This document shows positions 53,796-63,300 of a stretch of DNA of 64,000 nucleotides, piece after piece. Below the pieces are notes generated by a model that had not been told where the DNA came from, did no database searches, and saw nothing but the letters and a program-made list of their open reading frames with translations. Location of the stretch: positions 1 through 64,000 of the forward strand of contig QQUU01000027.1 of assembly GCA_003385605.1 (NCBI GenBank), written 5' to 3'. The stretch comes from Bacteroidota bacterium (GTDB lineage: Bacteria; Bacteroidota; Bacteroidia; Flavobacteriales; Schleiferiaceae). The stretch's first letter is position 1. Every line of letters starts with the position of its first letter. Made by a program: the position numbers and the translations under genes.

Positions 53796-55055
53796 ATGAA
53801 CTGGAACCATCTCAAAGCACTGCAATTTTCCGATCTGCCCCTAGACAAGGAAGATAGGGCTATCCTCGAAGAGCTTGCGGAACGTTTGCAAGACAACTAC
53901 CCGTATCATGCACAAGAGTATGCCGGTCAGATGATCAAACCGCCACATGCCCTGGCGCAAGCCGCGCATTGGATGACCTCGTTCGTAAATCCTAACAATC
54001 ACGCACTCGACGGCGGTCGTGCTACCTCGGCATTAGAACTTGAAGTTATCGAGCAGCTTGGAACCATGGTAGGCTATACAGCTTGTATCGGTCATTTAAC
54101 TTCTGGTGGAACGATGGCCAATCTTGAAGCCTTGTGGGTAGGTCGCCAAAGTTCGCCCCAAGCAACCGTTCTTGCCAGCTCAGCCTCTCATTATACCCAT
54201 AGCAGAATGTCCGAGGTCCTCGGAATGCCTTTCAAGGAAGTTCCAACAGATGCTCAGGGTAGAATGAATACAGAGGCACTAGAACAGCTGCTTGCTGCAA
54301 GTGAAGTACCTCCAATCGTTGTAGTAACACTTGGTACCACGGGGTTAGGAAAAGTTGATCCCCTTGCTGATGTTGTTGCGTTAAAAGAGAAGTATTCGTT
54401 TCGAATTCATGTCGATGCGGCCTACGGTGGTTACTTTAAACTCAGTCAACTGCCTGAAGAAATACAGCAACATTTCGAGGCGATGTCGCACGCCGACTCC
54501 ATCGTCATAGACCCGCACAAGCATGGGCTTCAGCCCTACGGCTGTGGATCCATTCTACTCAAAAACCCTGCTGAAGGAAGATTCTACAAGCACGACAGTC
54601 CGTACACCTATTTTACCAGCGGTGAATTGCATCTTGGTGAAATCACTCTTGAATGTTCGAGGCCAGGCAGCGCTGCGGCTGCGTTGTGGGCAACCATGAA
54701 GAAATTTCCATTAGCTAAAGACGGAAGGTTTGCAAAACGACTTCAAGAAAGTCTTCTTGCAGCCAAAGGATTGCACAAGTGCGCATTAGAGCAAGGATTC
54801 TGGAGTCTTGACCCAGAATTGGACATCTGTATATTCTCGACGAAGGGAACGAGCAGCGCTGAGATAAGCATTCAGAACAGAGCATTTTTTGAGCGTAAAG
54901 CCAAAGAAGGCATTCACCTAGCCCTGCTTAAAGTACAAAGAGAACAATGGCCCTGGGACCTGCAATGGGACAGTGATGAGCTCGTAGTGGTTAGAAGCGT
55001 ACTCATGAAGCCTGAACATAACGATCCGGCGTTTTGGGCGCGTTTACTTGATTAG
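53796..55055 (+). CDS. Group II pyridoxal-phosphate-dependent decarboxylase
   Basis: 419 residues. PLP lysine Lys242 in SIVIDPHKHGLQPYGCG, cofactor aspartate Asp207 in HVDAAYGGYF, and GGTMANLEALWVGRQ fit the aromatic-amino-acid/glutamate decarboxylase fold. The substrate cannot be told; the active-site loop does not clearly match DOPA, glutamate or diaminobutyrate enzymes. Probably transcribed with the two photolyase genes (14-base gap). Its 3' end overlaps hisS by 12 bases in convergent arrangement. Confidence 0.85.
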   Translation: MNWNHLKALQFSDLPLDKEDRAILEELAERLQDNYPYHAQEYAGQMIKPPHALAQAAHWMTSFVNPNNHALDGGRATSALELEVIEQLGTMVGYTACIGHLTSGGTMANLEALWVGRQSSPQATVLASSASHYTHSRMSEVLGMPFKEVPTDAQGRMNTEALEQLLAASEVPPIVVVTLGTTGLGKVDPLADVVALKEKYSFRIHVDAAYGGYFKLSQLPEEIQQHFEAMSHADSIVIDPHKHGLQPYGCGSILLKNPAEGRFYKHDSPYTYFTSGELHLGEITLECSRPGSAAAALWATMKKFPLAKDGRFAKRLQESLLAAKGLHKCALEQGFWSLDPELDICIFSTKGTSSAEISIQNRAFFERKAKEGIHLALLKVQREQWPWDLQWDSDELVVVRSVLMKPEHNDPAFWARLLD

Positions 55056-56387
55056 CGCGAGTATCTGTTCTAAAGTCATTGACTCTTGCTCACCAGAGGC
55101 CAGATTTTTCACAGGAATTTGATCGCTTCCCATTTCGTTGGTTCCAACCATCGCCATAAATGGAATTCCTTTTTTATCGGCAAAGTCAAACTGCTTCTTA
55201 AGCTTCGTTGCTCCAGGATACAATTCAGCTCGTACACCGTGGGCCACTAACTTCTGAACCCATTGGTAAGCAGCAGCACCCTCGGTAGCTCCAAAGTTTG
55301 CAAAGAGTATAGAAGGCTTTTTTGCCACTCCTGAAGGAAACAGAGCCAGTTCTTCTAAGCACAGGTAGATACGGTCCAATCCAAAGCTTATACCCACTCC
55401 TGAGGTATCCTTCATACCAAAAATACTGGTCAAGTCAGCGTAACGACCGCCGCCGCCAATACTACCCATGGCAACGCCTTTCGCAGCAACCTCAAAAATA
55501 GTTCCGGTGTAGTAGTTCAATCCCCTCGCAAGCGTGAAGTCAAATTCTAAATCACAATCTTGAAGACCTTTTGATGCATGCTCTAAAACAAAGCCAAGCT
55601 CTTCCAACCCTAATTTGCCCTCTTCACTCGATTGGAGTAGCTCTTGCAAATTTTCTAAGGTCAAACCTTCTTTCAACCAAGATTCAAAGGTGGCAACCGC
55701 AGTTTCTGCAAGGCCTTGTTCGCGCATTTCCTTAGAAACACCTTCTGGTCCGACTTTATCTAGTTTATCAATAGCTACCGTAAAGGCAATGAAGTGGTCA
55801 GAAATTCCGAGAACCTCAGCCATTCCAGCAAGTATCTTGCGGTTATTGATTTTAATAGTAGCAGGTAATCCTAGTTTGGAGAAAGAGGCATCGTAAATGT
55901 GAATCAACTCTACTTCTTGCCATAAACTGTCCGAACCAACTACATCGGCGTCGCACTGATAAAACTCTCTGAATCTCCCTTTTTGTGGTCGGTCCGCTCG
56001 CCATACGGGCTGCATTTGGTACCGTTTGAACGGAAAGGCCAACTCATTTCTGTGTTGGACGACGTATCTCGCAAATGGAACCGTTAAATCGTAACGGAGG
56101 GCCTTATCGGCAATTTTTGGAGCCAATTTCGAAGGCTGCTTTTCCTGCCACAGCTCTTCCGAAACTTTTGATGTAAAATCTCCAGAGCGAAGAATTTTAA
56201 ATATGAGCCGATCTCCTTCTTCCCCGTATTTTCCGGTCAAAGTTTCAATATTCTCGAAGGAAGGTGTTTCAATTGGGTCGTATCCGCGCAGTTCAAACTG
56301 CTCTCTCAATACATTCATGATGTATTGACGCTTCTGAACGACCTCGGCAGAAAAATCTCTAGTTCCCTTCGCTAATGATGGCTTCAT
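55044..56387 (-). CDS. hisS: Histidyl-tRNA synthetase
   Basis: Class II aminoacyl-tRNA synthetase, 447 residues. Motif 2 RFREFYQCDADVVG, the histidine-specific loop LARGLNYYTGTIFEV and GGGGRYADL are all present, followed by an anticodon-binding domain. The N terminus MKPSLAKGTRDF is typical. Its stop lies inside the end of the convergent decarboxylase gene. Confidence 0.96.
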   Translation of the reverse strand: MKPSLAKGTRDFSAEVVQKRQYIMNVLREQFELRGYDPIETPSFENIETLTGKYGEEGDRLIFKILRSGDFTSKVSEELWQEKQPSKLAPKIADKALRYDLTVPFARYVVQHRNELAFPFKRYQMQPVWRADRPQKGRFREFYQCDADVVGSDSLWQEVELIHIYDASFSKLGLPATIKINNRKILAGMAEVLGISDHFIAFTVAIDKLDKVGPEGVSKEMREQGLAETAVATFESWLKEGLTLENLQELLQSSEEGKLGLEELGFVLEHASKGLQDCDLEFDFTLARGLNYYTGTIFEVAAKGVAMGSIGGGGRYADLTSIFGMKDTSGVGISFGLDRIYLCLEELALFPSGVAKKPSILFANFGATEGAAAYQWVQKLVAHGVRAELYPGATKLKKQFDFADKKGIPFMAMVGTNEMGSDQIPVKNLASGEQESMTLEQILALIK

Positions 56388-56432
56388 AATTTATTCTAAG
56401 GATGATACACAAAGTTAGCTCGACAAAGGCAA

Positions 56433-57317
56433 TTACTCAGGCCTTACCAAACAACTTCTGTACAATTTTTTATAGGCTTCTGATTCGACTAATCCTTGGA
56501 AAGTCCCCTCATTGTGGTACCAATTTTTTCGAAACGGTGTGTGTGAGAATAAAATATGACCTAAACCGTCTACTCCGAATCGGTCTAGAATACTCCAATA
56601 CAAACACACTACTGATGGATCCTCAACAGATATTCCAAGGTGCTCTGCGAGTGGATGTCTAACAATGTTAAAGTACACCTCGGCCGTTTCTGGACTGATG
56701 TATTCGTCTTTGAGCACTGCAAAGTTTGGTCGATTGGCATTAAATCGGACGATGTATTGGTTTCCGAGAATGACGGGCATCCCTGCATCAGCGACCAGCC
56801 ACTTGGCATCGACAAACCTGCCTTTAAAGGTCTTCTCATAGTTTGTGCCGTCCCAATTCCATTTAACCGTGAATTTATCCGTTCGATCTGAATAGGTGAC
56901 CGTACCCATTTGCTCAATAGGGTTGCGTTCTACCATGAATTTATTGATATAGGGCTTGACAAAAATGACCAACACCGCGATTCCCAGAACCGTAAGGATG
57001 GAGTATATCCATTTCGTAGCCTGTACATTTCTCTGGTGATCTTCCACAGCCCTGCGCTTTAACATTTCCTCCCTCATGGCCGCGCGCTTTTTCTTCAAGG
57101 CTTCCTCTACAGGATCGATCTTTGCAGCATCTAAAACCACATCAAGACCGCGCAAGGCTAATTCATAAGCTTCTGTCAAGGATTGGAAAGCCTCCTCACT
57201 GCCTCCAACATCAGGGTGCAGTTCCTTTGCACGCACCTTGTAAGCGGTATCTATTTCTTCTTTAGAAACTGGCAGTTTCTCTAGTTGAAGTATTTCAAGA
57301 GCTTGCTTTATTTTCAC
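56433..57317 (-). CDS. J-domain membrane protein
   Basis: 294 residues beginning at a GTG codon (no in-frame ATG nearby). An N-terminal DnaJ domain with the HPD tripeptide in KELHPDVGG (about residues 33-41), a charged helix, one TM helix (WIYSILTVLGIAVLVIFVKPYI), and a C-terminal domain of about 170 residues rich in aromatic residues and of unknown fold. It should recruit Hsp70 to the membrane. It stands 45 bases upstream of hisS and divergent from kdsB. Confidence 0.85.
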   Translation of the reverse strand: MKIKQALEILQLEKLPVSKEEIDTAYKVRAKELHPDVGGSEEAFQSLTEAYELALRGLDVVLDAAKIDPVEEALKKKRAAMREEMLKRRAVEDHQRNVQATKWIYSILTVLGIAVLVIFVKPYINKFMVERNPIEQMGTVTYSDRTDKFTVKWNWDGTNYEKTFKGRFVDAKWLVADAGMPVILGNQYIVRFNANRPNFAVLKDEYISPETAEVYFNIVRHPLAEHLGISVEDPSVVCLYWSILDRFGVDGLGHILFSHTPFRKNWYHNEGTFQGLVESEAYKKLYRSCLVRPE

Positions 57318-57372
57318 TAATTCGAGGCTAAGAAGGTTAAAATTAAGAAAAGAACTCTACCCACACTACAAC

Positions 57373-57398
57373 GCAATAGCATCTAAATGCGATATTGC
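57373..57398. promoter_or_regulatory. Imperfect palindrome upstream of kdsB
   Basis: GCAAT-A-GCAT-CTAA-ATGC-GAT-ATTGC, arms of 5 and 4 bp separated by small bulges, in the 112-base divergent gap between the J-domain gene and kdsB. Could be an operator or a leader hairpin. Confidence 0.35.
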
Positions 57399-57429
57399 GG
57401 AGGATATTATAATCTCGATAAAAGTCGTT

Positions 57430-58155
57430 TTGAGTAAGCAGAATCGGTATTTAGTCATACTTCCAGCGCGAATGGGTGCACAGCGCCTTCCTGGCAAACC
57501 GCTAAGACTTCTTGGCGGTGTACCAATTATTCGACGTACCTACTCAGGAGTAAAAGACCTCTTTGAACAGGTATATGTTGCTACAGATTCTGACGACATC
57601 CTCGCAGAATGTGAATCGCAAAAGATTCCTTGTATTCGAACCGGTTCGCACCATGTAAATGGTACTACCAGAACTCTTGAAGCCTTCATGTCGCTCGATT
57701 TGGAAGTGGACTACATTATTAATGTACAGGGAGATGAGGCGTTCATTTCCAAAGAGATACTGCAGCCATTATTAGACCTACTAGAAGAAAAACAACCTGA
57801 GGCCGCGACGATTCAAGCGCCGTTACCTACACATAGCAGCAACTCCAACGTTTATGTAGTTACTGATAACGAAGATCAGGCCTTGTACTTTTCTCGAAGC
57901 CCCATTCCAGCGGCCCGAAACGGTGAACCTCAGCGCTATCAGCATGTAGGGGTTTATGCATTTAAACCCGAAGCTCTAAAAGCATATTGTTCCATGTCCC
58001 CCACTCCCCTTGAGCAACATGAAATGCTCGAGCAGTTGCGGTGGTTGGAAAACGGAAAAAGTTGGGCAATTGCTACAGCGCCGAATAAGCCGTTGAGTAT
58101 TGATACTCCAGAGGATTTAGAGGCGGCTGAAAAGATGCTCTCACAGCTGGATTAA
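57430..58155 (+). CDS. kdsB: 3-deoxy-manno-octulosonate cytidylyltransferase (TTG start)
   Basis: Activates Kdo as CMP-Kdo for LPS. 241 residues. Nucleotide-binding PARMGAQRLPGKPL, INVQGDEAF, LYFSRSPIPAAR and the C-terminal QHVGVYAF ... EMLEQLRWLENGKSW ... SIDTPEDLEA blocks define KdsB. The frame has no ATG before the active-site loop; a TTG at 57430, ten codons before it, is the only reasonable start. The usual GTDR reads GTTR (Thr for Asp), an unusual change near the substrate site. Confidence 0.88.
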   Translation: MSKQNRYLVILPARMGAQRLPGKPLRLLGGVPIIRRTYSGVKDLFEQVYVATDSDDILAECESQKIPCIRTGSHHVNGTTRTLEAFMSLDLEVDYIINVQGDEAFISKEILQPLLDLLEEKQPEAATIQAPLPTHSSNSNVYVVTDNEDQALYFSRSPIPAARNGEPQRYQHVGVYAFKPEALKAYCSMSPTPLEQHEMLEQLRWLENGKSWAIATAPNKPLSIDTPEDLEAAEKMLSQLD

Positions 58156-58829
58156 GGCTGATACTTCCTGCGCTCTTCCTCGTTTGCGGGAGTTAGTTGT
58201 CCCGAGATGAATTTCCTGATGAGGATGTTTTCAATAAGCTGATCTTCCGGATCATTCAAAGGATCATACGGGCGCTTCAAATCAATATCATACCACCAGG
58301 CGGTCATCGACCAAAAACGTGCACTCAAGCCATTGCGGTATGTTTTGATAATATCGTACACGGGTTGACCGGTTTCACGGTAGATGAGCTTGGATAAAAT
58401 TTGACCTTCACTACGGGTCAATTTTCGTAATTCAGGCTCAAACCGCTCCTCCAAATACCGCTGGTATTGCTTGGTGTATTTTCTCCGTTGACGTTTTTTA
58501 TCAATACCCTCTAGCGCCATATTAACGCTATCCATTCGGATAGCAGCCTCGCGTACATATGGATATACCCTACGTACTTTTCTAGTAAGACTGTAATAAT
58601 TTCTGCGTGCCTGATGATCGCTCAATGTAGGTTTAGGAACAAACAGTACCTCATCAAGTACAGACCAAGGGATGGTATCGCCACCAACAACTAGTTGGCC
58701 CACAATGGGCAAGGTCCCGTCCTTAACTTCACTCAAGGTATCGACCTGAGCGGCAGCACGATTGCTGAGAAGCAGGAGCAGAAAAAAGATGCTAGGACCT
58801 ATTCGTCTTCCAACGAGAGCTTTTACCAT
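58152..58829 (-). CDS. DUF4294 periplasmic protein
   Basis: 225 residues with a signal peptide (VKALVGRRIGPSIFFLLLLLSNRAAAQ). The block RRNYYSLTRKVRRVYPYVREA and KLTRSEGQILSKLIYRETGQPVYDIIKTYRNG identify DUF4294, a Bacteroidota family of unknown function. The gene starts inside the 3' end of accC with a 38-base overlap. It is convergent with kdsB, overlapping by 4 bases. Confidence 0.85.
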   Translation of the reverse strand: MVKALVGRRIGPSIFFLLLLLSNRAAAQVDTLSEVKDGTLPIVGQLVVGGDTIPWSVLDEVLFVPKPTLSDHQARRNYYSLTRKVRRVYPYVREAAIRMDSVNMALEGIDKKRQRRKYTKQYQRYLEERFEPELRKLTRSEGQILSKLIYRETGQPVYDIIKTYRNGLSARFWSMTAWWYDIDLKRPYDPLNDPEDQLIENILIRKFISGQLTPANEEERRKYQP

Positions 58830-60279
58830 GTGAAACTACAGATTGATTCGTTTTAGCTCCTTGCAAAAGGTTTGCCACTGCGGCCGCTCCAACAGCTTCG
58901 AGTTCCGCATCCTCGCTTTGCAGCGCACTTGTAGAAAAGTAATTCTCTACAAAATGAGTACTGAATTCGCCACCTACAAAAGCTTCATGGTTCATCACAA
59001 AATCTGCAAAGTCCAGGGTGGTTTGTACCCCGGCGATGCGGTATTCTGAAATGGCACGCTTCATTCGTGCGATAGCCTCTGTCCTATCTGCACCAAAAGT
59101 GATCAGCTTAGCAATCATTGGATCGTAATAGATACTCACCTCCATACCTTGCTCTAGACCGTCGTCTACGCGTACACCTAACCCTTGCGGCCTCTTGTAT
59201 TCGTGGAGCTTTCCCGTTGCAGGCATGAAGTTCTCGGCAGCATTTTCAGCATATACCCGTACTTCAATGGCGTGACCTTGGATAGTTAAAGACTTTTGAT
59301 CAAATGCTAAAGGGTGCCCCTCTGCTATACGCAGCTGTTGTTTGACCAAATCAATCCCTGTGATTTGCTCAGTAACCGGATGCTCTACTTGCAATCGTGT
59401 ATTCATTTCTAGAAAGTAGAACTTTCCACCAGGTTCAAATATGAATTCCACCGTACCTGCACCACGATAATCGCACGCCTTAGCCACATTTACAGCCGCT
59501 TGACCCATGGCTTCACGAAGGGACTCTGTAAGTACTACACTCGGCGCTTCCTCGATAACTTTCTGATGACGACGTTGGATGGAGCATTCTCGTTCAAAAA
59601 GGTGTACCACGTTACCGTGTTCATCCGCTAAAATTTGAATCTCAATATGCCTTGGATCTTCAATGTATTTCTCGACAAATACCGCTCCGTTTCCAAAGCT
59701 GTTGGTTGCTTCACTCACAGCACGTTCCATTTGAGCATCGAACTCCTCAGGATTGTGCACAATACGCATCCCTTTACCACCGCCGCCAGCACTCGCCTTA
59801 ATCATAATAGGAAACCCTATTTCCGAGGCCAATTCTTTCGCGCGGTCTACATCCGTAACCTGCCCATCGGAACCGGGTACAAGAGGTACGTCAAAATCTG
59901 CAACGGCAGCTTTCGCACTGAGTTTGTCGCCCATAATGCGAATGGCGTGCGGCCGCGGCCCGACGAATATCATTCCTGCCTCTTCCACAGCTTCTGCAAA
60001 GGCCGCATTCTCACTTAGGAATCCATAGCCAGGATGTATGGCATCTACACCTAGGTTTTGTGCAGCATTAATTATTCGATCGCCCTTGAGGTAACTTTCG
60101 GCAGAAGGCGCTGGACCAATGAAAACTGCCTCGTCCGCGAATAGTACGTGTGGCGCTCTGCGGTCCGCCTCAGAATAAACTGCGACAGTTCGAATGCCCA
60201 TTTCCCGGGCACTTCTCATAATTCTAAGGGCTATTTCTCCTCTGTTCGCAACGAGGATTTTTGATACGGTTCTTGACAT
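58792..60279 (-). CDS. accC: Biotin carboxylase subunit of an acyl-CoA carboxylase
   Basis: 495 residues from MSRTVSKILVANRGEIALRI; the frame runs upstream but lacks a conserved start. ATP-grasp loop KASAGGGGKGMR, ECSIQRRHQKVIEEAPS and EMNTRLQVEHPVTE are complete. It carboxylates biotin on a carrier protein for acetyl- or propionyl-CoA carboxylase. Neither the carrier (accB-like) nor a carboxyltransferase gene adjoins it. The following gene is DUF4294, overlapping by 38 bases. Confidence 0.93.
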   Translation of the reverse strand: MSRTVSKILVANRGEIALRIMRSAREMGIRTVAVYSEADRRAPHVLFADEAVFIGPAPSAESYLKGDRIINAAQNLGVDAIHPGYGFLSENAAFAEAVEEAGMIFVGPRPHAIRIMGDKLSAKAAVADFDVPLVPGSDGQVTDVDRAKELASEIGFPIMIKASAGGGGKGMRIVHNPEEFDAQMERAVSEATNSFGNGAVFVEKYIEDPRHIEIQILADEHGNVVHLFERECSIQRRHQKVIEEAPSVVLTESLREAMGQAAVNVAKACDYRGAGTVEFIFEPGGKFYFLEMNTRLQVEHPVTEQITGIDLVKQQLRIAEGHPLAFDQKSLTIQGHAIEVRVYAENAAENFMPATGKLHEYKRPQGLGVRVDDGLEQGMEVSIYYDPMIAKLITFGADRTEAIARMKRAISEYRIAGVQTTLDFADFVMNHEAFVGGEFSTHFVENYFSTSALQSEDAELEAVGAAAVANLLQGAKTNQSVVSHGKSSRWKTNRS

Positions 60280-60325
60280 CTGTGATTGTAAGTGTTCTTC
60301 ACAAATATAAGAAGCGAAGTACTTG

Positions 60326-63300
60326 CTAAATCTTTGTGATGCTAAAGTAATATGGCCTGTTCTCCCACAACACTCGAACGACATAAGAGCCAGGTGACAG
60401 CGTACTCATATCCACGCGGTGATTACTTGCGTTAATAGGTACCTGGAAGCGCACCATTTGACCTTGAGCATTGTAAATATCTAGCAGAGTCTCTGCGTCT
60501 GCTGGCAAGTCAACATGAAGGAACGTGCTCAATGGATTTGGATACAGCGCAATTGGTAAAGCCTGCTCTGCTATTCCTACCTCGTTTAATCGGTGTGTTA
60601 CCATGGTGCTATCGCCACACTCATTGATCAGGAATAAGTTTACGATGTAGTTGGTGGTTATGACCCCGTAAGTATGCTGAATGTTAGAAGCAGTCCCCTT
60701 ATCGTTCGTACCATCGCCCCAATACCAATGGTATTCGTCCGCCCCCGTGGCATTTGCCGCGAAGTTTACGACCATTCCGTTAGCTGAAGTAGAAACTATA
60801 TTAAAGGTAAAGTCACCAGCAGGTACATCACAAGTAGCAACATCGTCTGAATAAGAGAATTGGTTCCCACAACTATCCTCAGCGGTTACGGTCACGGTGA
60901 ATGAGCCTTGCGTGCTGTACGTATTGCTTGCAGTCATTCCAGAAGCCGTATTCCCATCGCCGAAACTCCATTGGTAATTTAATAATCCGGCTGGTGTCGC
61001 CGTGAATGAGAACGTACTTCCGGTAACGGTTGATGTAAAGCCTAAAGTCACCAATGGACACAAGGTTAAATCAAAGGTGGTCGCTGTCGAATCGCCACAG
61101 CTGTTAACCAAAAGGAGTGTGATGGTATATGTACCTGATGCAGTGTATACATGGCTTGGTGCAGCGGTAGAGGCTGTTCCGCCGTCTCCGAATTGCCAAT
61201 AATAATCCAACGCGGTTCCACTTGAGGTACTCGCATCAAAATTCACACTAAGCCCGTTTATGCTGTAGGTATAATCTGCAATAGTCGTGTCACAGTAACT
61301 GTAGGTATGTAATAAAGAATCTACATTCCCACAACTGTTGTACACTACTTGATAGATATCAAACAACCCGAAGGAAGAGTAAGTATAGTTCGAAGTATCC
61401 CCGTTGGTGCTATTGCCGTCGCCCCAGAACCACACCGTTGAATCTGCATCTGACGTGGTGCTGTAACCGCCAATGGAAGCTCCCGCCCCTTGAATAGAAC
61501 CGGTAGCTGAGATGGTTGGACAGGCAAGCGTAGTGAATTGGACCAAAGTCCATGTACTGGTCAATGTAGAAGTACAAGTATCCTGAACGTAGGCATCATA
61601 AGTGGTGGAAGCTTGTAATCCCGTGAGCACGGCATTTTGGTTCTGTGCCCCTACCATTGTGCCGTTTCCTTGCGTAAACCCTGTCGGACCATATTCTACC
61701 GCACTGGTATTCGCACGACCCAACCAGTTTAATTCGGCGCTGTTGAATGTAATGTTCGAAGCAAGAACATTTGGTGCCGGGCAAGTAGCCGTCTCATCAA
61801 TTTTAACATCATCAATGGCAATATCCGCGCGGTACGAGAAGAATCCCGACCCATCTCGATAGGCTTTAAAAATAATCTGTACCGTATCCCCTTCGTAGGC
61901 AAGTAAACTTACCGTTCGTTTTTGCCAACTCGCCGTACTTGAACTCTGCTGTTGGCCGGTGATGGTATTTACGAGAACTGCTGGCGTACCTGGCCTTTTC
62001 ACGAATATTCGAAGCTTGTCAATATCCGGTCCAAACATGTGGTACCAGAAGGTCAATTCCGGGGATTGTAAAGTGTCGAGATCTATGAGTGGTGTTCTTA
62101 ACTCAGTGTCGGTGGTTGCGGTCCAAGGACTCGAACTACGCGTAAAAGCATACCCCCCAGTTCCGGTAGTATGATCGCCTGAAGGACCCGTGCCAGAGTA
62201 ATGCGACGTAGTACTATTTCCACCCACCCAGAACAAATCTTCGGTATCTGAACGCAGCCAACACGGATCTACTGAACCTGTGGTATTGGTGAAATCTACC
62301 GTCTGCCATTTGTTAGAGTTCGAGAAGTTCTCTGTAAATGGTGCGGTGAAAAACGAACAGTTTGTGGTGAAATCGGGGCCATCGACCCATTGACTAACAT
62401 CACCCGTTCCACAGGAATCGCGTACTTGCCATTCATAGGTGGTTTGAGAATTGAGCTGCGGTACACCTTTGTTTGAAGTAGAGGAGGTCGTCCAACTCCA
62501 AGTCGAGGTACCCACTGCTCTGTAGCGAATTTGCCAGTTCGAGGCGCCTCCACCAACCCAGTCTAGCTGAGCAACATAGACCCCTACTGCAGTAACGGCT
62601 GTGTTCTTCGGCTTAGCACATGAAGGGGCATTATCAATCTTAATGTCGTCAAGCGCAAATTGCGTGTAAAATGATCCCGAAGAAGCGGAGTAATCAAAGC
62701 GAACTCGTATGGTATCTCCTGCATATGAGCTCAAATCTGCAATGTGTTCTAGCCAAGCGGCTGAGGAGGACGAATGTGTGAGACCACTGGTATCCCAAAG
62801 CGAAGACCATGTCCCACCTTGCTTCTGAACATACACGTCCAAATCACCCATTTGTTGACCATACCCGTGGTACCAGAAACTCAACTCTGGCGAACTCAGT
62901 GTATCTAAATCAATCCAAGGCGAGATTAAACGAGGGTCGATACCCGAAGCTAAAGTGGATGTTTTTTGGTGGAACGCATACTGACCACTTCCCGATGTAT
63001 GGTCGCCAGAAGGTCCTGTTTGAGTCCATGAGAATGCCGGCGGGCCCACGGTCCAAAATTTCTGTGCTGCACCTTGGGTAATCCAACATTGGTCAATATC
63101 ACCTTGAACGTTCCATGTGGTGGAAGGGCCCCAGCCCGATCCTTCAAAATCTTCCGTGTAGGGCGCGATGTAATTGCTACATCCTGTGGTAAAGGTTCCA
63201 AGGTTCGACCATACGCTGGTATCTCCAACCGCACAGATCTCACGTACTCGTATTCTGTAGTTTGTATTGGCATTCAATCCGGACAGCGTTGCAGGATTGC

